NCBI GenBank assembly: GCA_009617715.1
Contig: VTFK01000094.1
Coordinates: 806,001 to 870,000 of the forward strand
Reading direction: 5' to 3'
Source: Plectrocnemia conspersa
Taxonomy: Eukaryota; Arthropoda; Insecta; Trichoptera; Polycentropodidae
Length of the DNA: 64,000 nucleotides
The translations under genes were made by a program, and so were the position numbers. Shown piece after piece: positions 14,181 to 26,000 of this stretch; the stretch's first letter is position 1; every line of letters starts with the position of its first letter. Under the pieces are notes generated by a model. That model ran no database searches, was not told the origin of the DNA, and worked only from the letters and a program-made list of their open reading frames with translations.

Positions 14181-14649
14181 AGTGCTTATTGATATTTGGT
14201 TAAAATTCTTTATACATGAATATTTTATTTCGTTTTATTTATTTTATTGAATCTTACTTAATACAGATGTGTTACATATTCAATGCTTTCTGCATACTTA
14301 AATATGTATATGTTTGTATGTGAATATTTAATTAGTTTTTAAGAAATTATACATTGAAATTGAATAATTATAAAAATATTTAAGGATACATGCAAAACGG
14401 TCCCTAAATTTTTCCAATCCAAGATTAAGAGGTTTTAAAATATGTATATGTCAATGGTGTTTTAACATTAACATTAAAGTAAATTATAATTAAATTGTAG
14501 TGAAGAAATAAATAGGTATTTTATCAGTATGAAAATATCTGCGTGAAAGGAAAAATCACAAAAGAAAATAATATAATACAACTTTGCAGCCTTGTTAATA
14601 TATTTTTTACATTATTTTTCATCATCGTCTCCTTTTAACCCTTTATTTG

Positions 14650-15080
14650 CCAAAATCCGGTATCTGAGAATTGCATGATCCGATTTCATCGTTGAAGAGA
14701 AAATCGATTACATTTTTGTAATAATTATGTATCGATATTTAGATAGTAATCCCAAAAAGCTTGACAACCAAAGGGTCTTTATGCTTATAAATACCATGAT
14801 CTGGTCCGATAAAATACTTCGTTATAGCTGCTACAACTTCTTCCGTGGGCGTAAATTGCTGCTTATTATTCTTTTTGTGGTTCAGAAATAGATAGAATAG
14901 ATTTAGATCCGGTGAAAAGGGAGGGTTATGTATATAAGTCGCACCAATAAATTTCAGCCATCGCAACTTCTGATATGTATGTTTATGTTAGAGCGTTATT
15001 CTGATGAAACAGCACACCTTTTGTTATCATTTTAGATCGCTTTTTTATTTCTTGAAGAAGTTAGAGTAGTATTGTTTTGT
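14650..15080 (-). mobile_element. Degenerate mariner transposase fragment
   Basis: The minus strand encodes ITKGVLFHQNNALT, then after a stop and a frameshift ATYIHNPPFSPDLNLFYLF and FTPTEEVVAAITKYF. This is the catalytic core and C-terminus of a mariner (DD34D) transposase. The usual Asp of HQDNA is Asn here, so it is inactive. It lies just upstream of the Gbs-76A coding exon. No terminal repeats were identified. Confidence 0.8.
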
Positions 15081-15204
15081 TATGATTAGACTCTTAACAA
15101 GATAATGAATATTTTCTTCGCGTCCTAAAAACAGAAGCATTTATTTTGCCATCAGCCGGCACTAAGGCTTCCAAAAAACCATCAGAAAAAATCGATTTTC
15201 GTTT

Positions 15205-15260
15205 CTTTTACAAATTAAAAACCTTCTGGGGCTTGAACCCGCAACTTCAGAGTTATCAAA
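15205..15260 (-). repeat. Possible tRNA-derived SINE fragment
   Basis: On the minus strand there is a B-box-like sequence (GCGGGTTCAAGCCCCAGA) preceded by GAAGTT, reminiscent of the T-arm of a tRNA. No full cloverleaf is present, so a SINE scrap is more likely than a tRNA gene. Confidence 0.3.
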
Positions 15261-15280
15261 ATAAACTTTTATTGATTATT

Positions 15281-15302
15281 TGCATTTCTTTTACAGGTTC
15301 AG
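15281..15302 (+). other. 3' splice site before the Gbs-76A coding exon
   Basis: A T-rich tract followed by TTTTACAG ends at 15296, six bases before the ATG at 15303; a second AG ends at 15302. This implies at least one upstream, mainly untranslated, exon. I could not locate it. Alternatively translation starts further upstream and is spliced in. Confidence 0.6.
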
Positions 15303-17095
15303 ATGGGCTCGGAGAGACAGTGCGGATTAGGTTCCCTATTGCCGATGTCTTGCCGCGGTCGTGCCGAAGCCTTCGCCCGAAGGCTACACACACGGTTGCG
15401 GAGGCTGGGTGCAGAGCCCGGAAGTTCTGCCCATGAAGCTACGTGGCTCACCGGCCCGCCTCCGCCCCAACACCCCGATTCCGACGTCTACTTTGACTTC
15501 GACGTGGAGCTCGAGAGTCCGAGCAGCCCAGTCGACGAAATACCAGAGCACATAGACGCGGTGCTGCCCACAAATCACCGAAGCGACCCAGAATCCGGTT
15601 GCATCTTCTCGTCCCCGGTGGAGAACGAATCTCCGCACAGCAACAACAGCGACAGCGATGCAACCTACTACGATCCAGAAACCGATCCGGACCAACCGCA
15701 TTCGAAACTGTCTAATTTAATTAACAAATGTCACAAAAACTATGACGAAACCCACATATCGAAGAATCTGTCGAAACTGAAGCTGTCCACCCCGCCTCTG
15801 AGATAATCGATCATCTGCTTCAGAACAAGTCGATCTCTCCCGACAGGCAATCGCCCATCAGGACTCAACCGCTCGCGCGAGAAAACGGATTCGCCGATTA
15901 TGGCAGTTTAGAAAAAAGAGACAGCTCGAATAATTTATACTCTGCGATTAATTTTGACGACTGCAAAAGGATACATTTAGAAAAAATGAAACCTGAATGC
16001 TCGTACGACGAAGTGGATCATGTGGCTGCTGCTGCTGCTGCTGCACCTCCAAATGGTTATTGTAACGGTCTATTTTCGGTAGAAGGAGCGGAATGTCCTA
16101 AAATATATTTAACTAACGGAGACAAATGCGAAGAACTGGTAGAGGAAGAATCGAAAATAGATCTCACAGACTGCACCCCTAAAGAAGCGAGTATTGAATG
16201 CGAGCAGGACGACGAAAATGAAACCGAGAAAATAAACGATGAAAGCATATCGTGCGATCAAAACGAAGTATCTCAAGAAGATTTTAAAATAGACGAAGAA
16301 GATACTGAAGTGGATATTGAAAGCAGCCGAATAGATGTGGATGATAGCACTGAAAACTTTCATGACAGTGAAATAGAAACGGAAGAACGTCCACAGCGCG
16401 TGCGAAGATGTTCGTCGCTGAGAACTGGTAAAACGCCGCCTGGCACTCCCGGCAGGAAGAAAATCGTAAGGTTTGCCGATGTATTGGGCTTGGACTTGGC
16501 TGACGTGAAGACTTTCATGGACGACATCCCCAATATTCCAAAGTCTGCATTCGAAGATTTAAGAGACGCTGATTTTAACTCATCGTCGCTCGAAAGCTTC
16601 GTCCAGCAAGAGTTGCCGAGAGGCTTCGGAAAGCGACTTGTGCCATTATTCCAACAACCAGGTGATCAATCCAACTTTTTAGACATTCTCAACGCTAGAA
16701 GTGTGTGCTTGGAAAACGCAGTGGTTCAAGAAGGAACTACTTTAGCCATATATGGCATGGTCAAAGTTAGGAATTTAGATTTTAACAAATCTGTACAAAT
16801 CAGGTACACACTAGACAGTTGGAAATCCTTGTCTGACTTGCAAGCTACGTACGTGCCGAACTCTTGTGATGGATTCTCAGACAGATTCCAGTTTTTGTTA
16901 TATGCTCATACACTTGCTGTTGGACAAAAGTTAGAGTTTGCAGTGAGGTTTATGTGTAAAGGATGTCAGTTTTGGGATAACAACACAGGAGCGAATTACG
17001 TTTTCCAGTGCATTTCTACTGGTAGCAATTCTGGTATGTTTTATAATCCAACGACGATATCTCCAGTCGACGGCTGGCACGCTTCGTTCTATTGA
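15303..17095 (+). CDS. Gbs-76A: Glycogen-targeting regulatory subunit of protein phosphatase 1 (PPP1R3 / Gbs-76A-like), with one apparent frameshift
   Basis: The protein targets PP1 catalytic subunit to glycogen so that it can act on glycogen synthase and phosphorylase. The coding exon begins at 15297 after a pyrimidine-rich acceptor ending TTTTACAG, and the first ATG is at 15303. The first frame (15303-15806) encodes a basic N-terminus followed by an acidic Ser/Pro-rich stretch. A second frame, offset by -1, is open from 15746 to the stop at 17093-17095 and carries the family domains. Counting from the ATG at 15986, there is a poly-Ala run (residues 14-20), a long acidic region, the PP1-docking RVxF-type motif KKIVRF (158-163) followed by ADVLGLDLADVK, and a C-terminal CBM21 module (about 238-342) with the conserved LDSWKSLSD, LEFAVRF and WDNNTGANY segments. 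Joined, the two frames give about 600 residues, near what I recall for fly Gbs-76A. The frames overlap, so the shift lies between 15744 and 15806. A one-base deletion (assembly error or allele) is likeliest. The exact paralogue rests on synteny with pip. Confidence 0.88.
16024..16044 (+). repeat. GCT trinucleotide run encoding poly-Ala
   Basis: A short near-perfect GCT/GCA repeat lies inside the Gbs-76A coding region and encodes seven alanines. It is likely length-variable between alleles. Confidence 0.85.
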
Positions 17096-19907
17096 TGGAA
17101 TTATTCTCATAAAAATCATAATGTTCCTTTTGATACGTATTGCTTTGAAACAATGTTCGGTGGACGGCTGATATGGAAATGTTTAAAACAATCACTTCTT
17201 ATCCCTCCGATTATGACTGAAAATGACTCAAAGAGTAACATTGACAATGTTGTCTATAAACGATGTCTTAGTACGAATGGCAATATTCTTTTAAACGATT
17301 TGTTAGTGACGTTAATGACAAATGAGTGGTAATTAGTATCTTTTAAGTATTCATCAATCCATTATTAATTCGTGATATAAAACGAGACGATATCGAATAT
17401 ACTGTCAATGTATCGCAAAATTTACTTTCCTATCGACAAAAATTATATATAATACATACATATATACATATATATTTACACCGAAGGCTGAAATTTGTGT
17501 TAAACATGAATTATAAATCTTTACAATATGTATACATATATTTATATTTTATAATACTGTTTTATTTTTTTCAATGTTATGAGATTATATGATGAGATTA
17601 CATGTTATAATATTTTAAAAAATGTCAGATATATGTATTATATAATATATTTATATAATATACCCATAAATATGTGTATTATAAATCCAAATCATCTAGC
17701 TTTATTGATATGATGATATACCTCAAATTTATAAAATATTAATTATTTTAGTAACTTTTCTATGCACATTTGTATTATATATGTATGTGTTAAATGATTC
17801 ATAAAATTATACGAAAACAATATTTATATGAGTAGAATCAAAATTATACTTTATTAAACTCTCTAAATTATAAATTAAGAAATATATGTTAAAAGTCTGT
17901 GTTTTGTATTTGTATTCAGTGAAAGTATAACATTATTTAATGTACTTGTATATTTGTTACATATAACTTTGAACATTGGTTTTAATAGTTATGAAAATGT
18001 CAATCATATTATTCTATATTTATATTATAATATGAATTTTTACAATTTGACAAAAGCAATATATAATTAACAATAACAATTTGCAATACATTTATCAGTG
18101 TTAAATAGTTATTTTAATTTTTATATTAAATTTATATGTTGTGATATATTGCTTTTAATGAATAGTCAACAAATTGATGATTATATGAAAAGAAGAGTTA
18201 TATAGATCTTTAGTAACTATCTATAATGTATAAACATGTATGTAAGTTATACATTAGTATGCATATAAATTGTTAGCATACATATACATATATGAAGTAA
18301 AACAAGTAATTTTATATTACAAAGAGAAAAACATATTATCAGAATGCCTTAGCATTATGTTGGCTAAATAAACTAGCTTTATTGAGAAACTGTCGTGATA
18401 TTGTTGAGAACTGAATGAGTTACTAGTGGGAGTTTTAGTTTTATAAATGTCTGCAAGAGATTATATAAATTTTATTGACAAATAATATATTTGCAAAATT
18501 ATTAAAAATAAAAATGAAAAAAATCATTGGCAGGCTTAGATTTTTTTTAACGATGAGATATTTTTGATATCTTTAATTTCTGTTTTGTTTGTAGTACCTG
18601 AATTAATAAGTAAAATACATATTATTTATTTCGAATTACGTGCACGTACACATTATGTGCTAATTTTGTTGTAGTTTGTTTTATAATGTTGACATCTATC
18701 GAAGGATTGCTGGAATTCAATCTTAATAAATGTGTAAATTAATATTTTTCCGTATATATTACACAAAATAACGTAATTGTGTAAGTATATGAATGTAAAT
18801 ATTTGTACATAAATATATATAACAAAGTCACTCTATTAAATAATTTATTTTTTATTAGTGAACAAACTTACTAATGAAAAATATGTCTGCCATATTCGAT
18901 TGTAATAAAAAAATAATTATTGAATGGTTCATTTTATTTACCTCCGTTGACCAAATATATTTTATAATTTACAATTAATCAAATTTAGCTTTGGAAACAT
19001 TACATAAATTCTACTAATAACACTAAAACATTTTTTAGTTAGAAAATGAAACTGTCGTTAGTACATTTCAAAGTCGATTTAATTATGTATAGGTTTGCAA
19101 TATTAAAAAAAATCATAAAAAAGTACTAGAAATCAGATTATTGACTTACATATAATATTTTTTAAGATGATTTCAAATACATAAAAAAAAATCAATAAAA
19201 TAGACAACTTTTAATTTAGATTTTTTATTCACTGTTATTTTATATCAATGTTTACGGTACAAGATATTAATACATATAAAACATTTTTACATCCACAAGC
19301 ATTAAGTCCATTTTTGTTTATTATATGATATAATATAATAAAATATAAAATTGTAAATAGCTCTTAATCGTACGCATTTTCATAATAACTAATTTATCTT
19401 ATAATATATATGGAAAAAGAAGGAATCAAAGTATTATTGGTGACTATATTTGAAAACATTATAGTAAATAACATTTCCTAATACTAAAAATACTAAATGG
19501 TGTACCAAAATATGGTGAATTAATATATACAACATTTTTATAAAAAGTTATTAATAAAATATTTTATGGCTTTGAATATTTGTATACGTATTATACATTT
19601 GTTATAAAAATAATTGATTTCCTTTCACACATATACTATAAATATTTTATATATTACATTCACATAATTCAATTAGTGTAATTCTTATAATATTTAGACA
19701 ATTTCGTATCATTTTATTGTGCACGGACGGTTTCTGATTTGTATCGCAAAGCAAGAAATACTTATCATAAGTTTCAAGTCCTTAAACTACATCAACTCTT
19801 ACAATTAATAAGTTTCATATCACAAAATGTCAAAGTGAAACGTTCACTCTGAAACAGTAAAATTTCTTTTACAATTAGAAATCTAGGATTCACGTCGACC
19901 GATTAGA
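17096..19907. other. Gbs-76A 3' UTR and intergenic gap before pip
   Basis: This 2.8 kb of very AT-rich sequence lies between the stop codon of the plus-strand PP1 subunit and the stop codon of minus-strand pip. It must hold both 3' UTRs. Candidate AATAAA-type signals are too frequent in such DNA to choose one (for example the AAATAAA near 18364). I see no further coding sequence, RNA gene or clear mobile element here. Confidence 0.6.
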
Positions 19908-20089
19908 TCATGGTAGTTGCTGCGTCGTCGATAACTTTAACGCTAAGAGTTGCTTATGCAGTCTCTGTCTGCAGAATTGGTAGAATTCTATCTCTCTTGT
20001 GAAGTTCTTTCTCACAATATCTTTGATGTGCTCAGGAACTGGAGGCTTGAACGAATTCTTATTGATACGGTTGAAGTTATTCACTTCAT
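19908..20089 (-). CDS. pip: pip terminal exon
   Basis: The acceptor is TTTTATAG after a 63-bp intron. It encodes NKNSFKPPVPEHIKDIVRKN, FTREIEFYQFCRQRLHKQLL and a short tail, with a TGA stop at 19910-19908. The FTREIEFYQFC block is the conserved C-terminal helix of the Pipe/uronyl sulfotransferase group. Confidence 0.92.
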
Positions 20090-23000
20090 CTATAAAATTA
20101 AACATATAATTAATATCATCATTATGAAACATATATATATATTTATACTAACCCCAATACACATTTGAAGCTCCTTTGAAGAACTTAGGAACGTAACGCT
20201 CTAAAACGGTCAAAGTCGAATTCATATCTTCTAATACTCCGACTACTGCATAATTCTGTTCAACTGCTCGTTTCGCTCTTTCCATAGCACCGATAGTATT
20301 AAATGGTCTACAATTGCAGTGATTACTTAATGACTGATTTAAATTATTAATTGCTTATGATGAAGTTGAAACTTACGTGCATTCATCATCATGACCGCAG
20401 AAGAATAACGTTTGCCGACGGTGATCTCCGATACCTTCGTGGGTTTCACCTTCAATATAACGACATTCTCTATCTCCTCGCAAAACGCATGTTTCAAAGT
20501 CCTGAAATGTATAAAAAAATGAGTATCAATTAGATGTGGAAAGCCTAGAATCAATATCAGAGATTTCCAATTTTATAGTTTTTTTCTTTTATGCAAAAAT
20601 ATTGAATGACAGGATTTGGCCAATCAAAAGGCAGCATTTGGTAAAACAAAATACCATTACTATATGCTGTTTGCTTGTTTCTATATATAAAATAAAACAT
20701 ATTTAGAGAAATTTGTTTATGATCAAATGAAATCATTTCGAAAACTGAAATTCAAATAAAAATATTTTATGATTTTTAATTCAATATAATTCATAAACTT
20801 AAATTTTAGCGCTTTATTAATTTTATTTAAAGCATATTCAGATTGCATCCGTGTAGAAAATATACCCTGTGAAGCTTTTAAGTTGTTGGGATTTGTTCTC
20901 CGCTATTTTCATTAATTAAAGAGCTTGACGGCATTGTGTACCTCGTATAATCACATATGGCGCCGTTTCCTTGAACATGCATATCTTGTCTAGTTGCCAA
21001 AACTTGCAATGACTCCCTATTAATAGTGTTCCAAAGAGATTTCTCAAATACTTTTATATAAAGGTTATGAGCAGAAATTTTCTGGATCTGGCTTATGCTG
21101 GCCCATGTGAGCCGCTAGATATATATTTGCCAGCACAACCTTGGATACAAGTATTGCATAATTTTATTTATTTTTAAAGCCATTTATTAAGCTGCTTGTA
21201 AGGATTGTACACAATATAGTAGTTCTAGGAGAACTGTTTTTAGGTGCCATGTAATTCCAAGTATTGTTCTGCAGAACGGATATCTGACTTTTCAAACAAT
21301 GTGGTCTAGTTATTTTTTATTTTATATTTAAAAGTGCAGAAAGTACAATTTATAACTATTTATTTTATTATAATATAAATTTACTCTTTCTTACATTCAG
21401 CGAACAGTAAAATAATAAATATTTTATTAATGGTTTGAAACTTCACTAAATTTATTTATCCATTGTTTTAATATATTTTGTTCTTAATACAAATATGTAC
21501 AAATGTAAAATTAAGTATTTATATAGAGTCAAATGAAAATCTTAAAAGTACAATAAAAAATTAATTCATCGCTCTACTGTTCTGTAAATTGTCAGCAAAA
21601 GTACATATAGTATGAAGAGTGCCCGACAGATGGCAGTACATTTTAGACATGCAACATGAAGACAAAACAGTAGCTTAAAATTGCCTCCGCCCTTGCAATG
21701 CGCACCAAAGTGAAGCAGTGCTTTGCCATTGAATTTTTGAGCAGTGAAAATGTGAAAAATTTACATCAACAAATTAAAGTTTAATTATCGAACAGAACAG
21801 ATACAACAAACAGTGACACCAGAGTCCACTGCGGTACTCAAAGACAGCTAAGTAACAATTAATGAATTAGCCTCATTTATAGAGTCATGGATCAAATGAA
21901 TGTACACCGTTCATGATAATCATAATCTTGGATTCATACAATCAGCCGAAAACTGAGCAATAGCATCAAACTTCTCACACCAAATAAATTAAACACATAA
22001 CCATTTGAAGAAAGGGTTTTGTTTACTTTTTAAGGTAAACAAATAGTAATTTAATAACACCAAATGCAAAAGTAAAACAATTTCATCAAAAGAAGTGAAA
22101 CAATGTCATGCAAAAGTGAGACAACATACACAGATTTGATCAAGACACACCAAATGAAAATAACGTGGAATTAGTTCAATGGTTGCAACTTATGGTTTTT
22201 ATTTGTTTTCTTTATATTATTTAAAATGTACGAGGGTAAGTCGAATGATTAAAAAAAGGGCAAATAAAAACACAAAATATCAATATTAGTTTTGCGTGAC
22301 TATTATTGTAGATATTTATTTGCTAGAAATATCAAAACAAACGTGTTATTGACTCTACATAGATATCATATATCATTTTTTACTATATATTTTAAGATGT
22401 TATTCTATACATGAATATCGAATTACAATAATGACACTAAACAAATTGAAGCTAATAATGAGCGCCTTTGAAACTTTCACTTCTGCTATACAAAGATGAT
22501 GCATTAAACACTCACTTTATGGAATTAAACGTTTAGAAAGTCTAAAAATAACGTTCTCTAATAATATTATAATGAAATGGCTAACAATAATTATGCAAGT
22601 GTATACCTTTTTCAACCAAGCTGGATCGGGGAGCGGTATGTCAGGAAAAGCTTGCTTTCGTTCTACGTAATACCACGGCGCCCTGACATAATAATACCAC
22701 GATATGACCCTCTCTATAGGATCACGTACTAAATTCACATAAATTGGGTCAGGTAAATTAAACCTATAAAAACGGTAGACTATATGTTAGCAAATATAAT
22801 ATAATTTGATATAGTAGCACGTACAAATCACTAAATACTAAATTACTTGCCACGTGCTTTGGTATTTATTTTAATAATGTATGAGTTGAATGAGGAACTT
22901 ACTGTGAAAAATTGGTGAAACAGACATGTTTAACATAAACAGCAGGCTGTTCATAGTTGGCGACCATCGACGCTAACAGAAGTTGGTCGTGTTGTGTTAA

Positions 23001-26000
23001 TCTAATTGTTTCAACTCGTTGGACATGATCTCGATGAAAACCTTGAATATAATACATAATATATTATTTATCACCAATGCAACAACCTATCATTTAATAA
23101 ACTGATATTTTTTTACTTACCAAATCTGTTTTTCATAGATAGCCTACGGAGCAATTCCATAAACGTCTGACTGCCAACTTTCGGTACACGGTTAAAGAAA
23201 ACCACTTCAATACCTGAACGCCGTGTATTGTTTAATTTACTAGCTGATAAATCATCCATCTGAAATCATATTACACGTTCAATAAACATGTATATTTATG
23301 GATACCTTTAACAACTCTCACAAAATACTTATGTATATAAATATAAAACATATTCAAACTCCATAAACGATGTAAGGAAACACATCAATTGCTCATTGCA
23401 TTTATAATATTTAACGCATCGTTGTGCATATCAAATTATTCACCCATATATTTATGTGCCTTTAATTAGAGCTATTTACAAAGCACACTGTTATTATTAA
23501 AAACCACGAACGCATTATTATGCAATCGTAAAAATGATTATAAAATATAGCTGTGTATCTAACACACATTCCTGACGGTGAATATGATCATCATTATAAG
23601 GATTTACACCGTATGATAGAGCTAAAGTACATATAAAACATTATTGCTATGTAGTTTTCTCTTCCCTAGAAATTTACAAGACATTAACTATAAATATGTG
23701 TTATGTACCTTTCCTGAAGTTTTCAATATTTTTGCTAGTGTGCTGAGCTCTTGGGACGTTGCACTTCCACTGTTTCCTCCTGTAATAAAAAGAAAAAACA
23801 TATGTATAGTACTATTCACAGTATTACATTTACATTTATAATATTAATGTAATTTTAATAATGCTTAGTATACATTCTTAATGACTTCTTTATATCATTT
23901 AAGTAAAAATAATCTAATCAACCGATCAATGTAAATAATAAATTGGAGACAAAAGTACTAATCATGTTTGCACTAATTCATGTTTAATAAGATACTTGAG
24001 TAAAGAATAAATACATTTTATTAATTACGAATCTAACGCTGATCTTTACGTAGCTAAAATATTCATAAACAACGATTTCAAATAATATTGTTGTATTTTA
24101 TAAAGATAGAAATATGATTTTATAATAAAATACACATGTAGTTCTGCAAGCAATATTAAATTATTATTTTTAAATATTTGTAACTATCGATAAACAGAAA
24201 GAATTATAAAATAATTGGTAAATTAATTTAGCCAAGTTTGATACCGTTAATAAAATATTTATTATTTCACTCGCGTCTAACCTCATGCAGCAAAAAATAC
24301 CAAAACCGTGTGTTTTGGTGTTTTTTGCTGCAGAAGTGGATCAATATAAATAAGTAAATCAAATATATATTAATTGTCCAAATTTACTTTAGATGTATCA
24401 TATACATATGTACATATGTTTATGACAAAGCCGGCCCGAACCCCGTAATATATGGTATAATTCTACTTAAAAACCACTGTGAAATACGTTAGAAAAATAT
24501 TACGTATTAAATTAATATATCAAATTATTGAAGTTAATGGCATTCTTATTTCGCTTATCTAGCGATTAAACATGAAGCTCTAACGTTATCTCAATAGCTT
24601 TGCAGTTGGTTATTTCTCACACTCTAATAACTTGATATGACATATTGAAGTGTATAAATTTAATTAGTAAATCAATGCAGTCTAAAAGTATTGATTAAGG
24701 ATAAGTAATATTACTATTAAAATCGTGTACGTAATGATATGAAAATATTTGTCTCTCTTACATCTGATGGTAAAAATAATTTAGTATGAGTCCTAAATTT
24801 TATAAAAATAGCAAGCTGTGGGGGTTCTTCTTCGTATACTTGCACATTAAATCACCAGAACCACAATAATTTCAAGAATTAAAGTGACAATAGTATAATA
24901 TAAACACAGACGGTAACTGAACGTACCACCACAATAGCTCTTGTAATGTCCAAAGAATCGTTTTTTAAATGAATAAGTAAATAATGCGTCGAATCGCATC
25001 GTAATTAACCTCGATACATTATTTTGTGCATAATGGTTTCGCAAACAATGCGCCATCATCCCTCTGACAGCTTCTTCACCAGTGCTCGGAGAAAAGCACA
25101 CTAAATAAATTGTTACTAGCGCTCTGGCCTCTATTCCTGGCTACGAAGTCATACCTCTTTGGGTCTCAAAACCCGAAAAAGTTACAATTTTTTGTCTTTA
25201 ATTATTTTAACAGTAGCTTCGGGTGAACGTAGTTTTAGCAAACTTAAACTACTTTCCAAATCAACTTTATCATATGAGCATCTTAATTCATTACCCATAT
25301 TATTAATAGAAAATGAAATAATGACTTGACAATGATAGCGAATAAAGTGATGTATATAATCGCATAGTAACCATATATTTTACTCTATGTGCCTCGTCGC
25401 CCACATTGACTTGTTACCATTATATTCTTTGCTCTGTGGTTACCATACAGTTGTTTTCGCAGCGGTTTTTGTAGCGTTGATATACTATCTTACAGGTGTA
25501 TATGTATATAAATAAAAAAATAAATAAATGAAAGATATCTCGTTGAATCCTTAATCGCTCTCGCCAAAAGCAAAATTTACGTGGATTGATGCAAAGAATG
25601 CAATGCACGGTAAGGTTCCATGACAAACACATAATATATAATTACATGCTTTCCGATTAACCTATTTAAATTATACTTAATTTTTCATTGGCATTTAAGT
25701 TTACTGGAAGGTCAATTCAATGTATGACAATCAAGTATAATATTTATGGAGATCAAGTTTTTAACCTAAAGTACGTACGTTCAATACATCGAGCTATAAT
25801 TTTTTTTAAAAAAGAGATCTATTGTGTTATTTATTTGTAACTATTCAAACCGTACATTTGCAACAGTTAAAAATCAAACAAAAAACGAGAAAGTTTTTCT
25901 TCTCTTGTGAGACAAATTAACGCATTACACACGCGAAAAATCGAACTAAAGACTCTTATTGTACTAGTTCACGACTCTCGACTTTATTTATTTACGTTCG

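Larger units (their letters stand above)
20502..22606 (-). other. pip: pip intron of 2.1 kb with mariner-like scraps
   Basis: This intron lies between the exons encoding the 3'-phosphate motif and the FFCGH motif. It is AT-rich and has a probable mariner transposase N-terminal scrap near 21698 and a mariner-type terminal sequence near 22228. No additional sulfotransferase exon is visible. Confidence 0.8.

Noticed and set aside
15384..15701. Minus-strand frames of 105 and 71 codons over the Gbs-76A exon
   Set aside because: They are antisense shadows of the GC-richer coding exon.
15744..15806. Programmed -1 frameshift in Gbs-76A
   Set aside because: No X-XXY-YYZ heptamer is in frame in the overlap. 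The only A-rich run in the right register lies upstream of the TGA at 15743. A single-base deletion is simpler.
24847..25101. 84-codon minus-strand frame as a gene or alternative pip exon
   Set aside because: No sulfotransferase motif and no convincing splice sites. It lies next to a hAT relic on the other strand and is probably chance.
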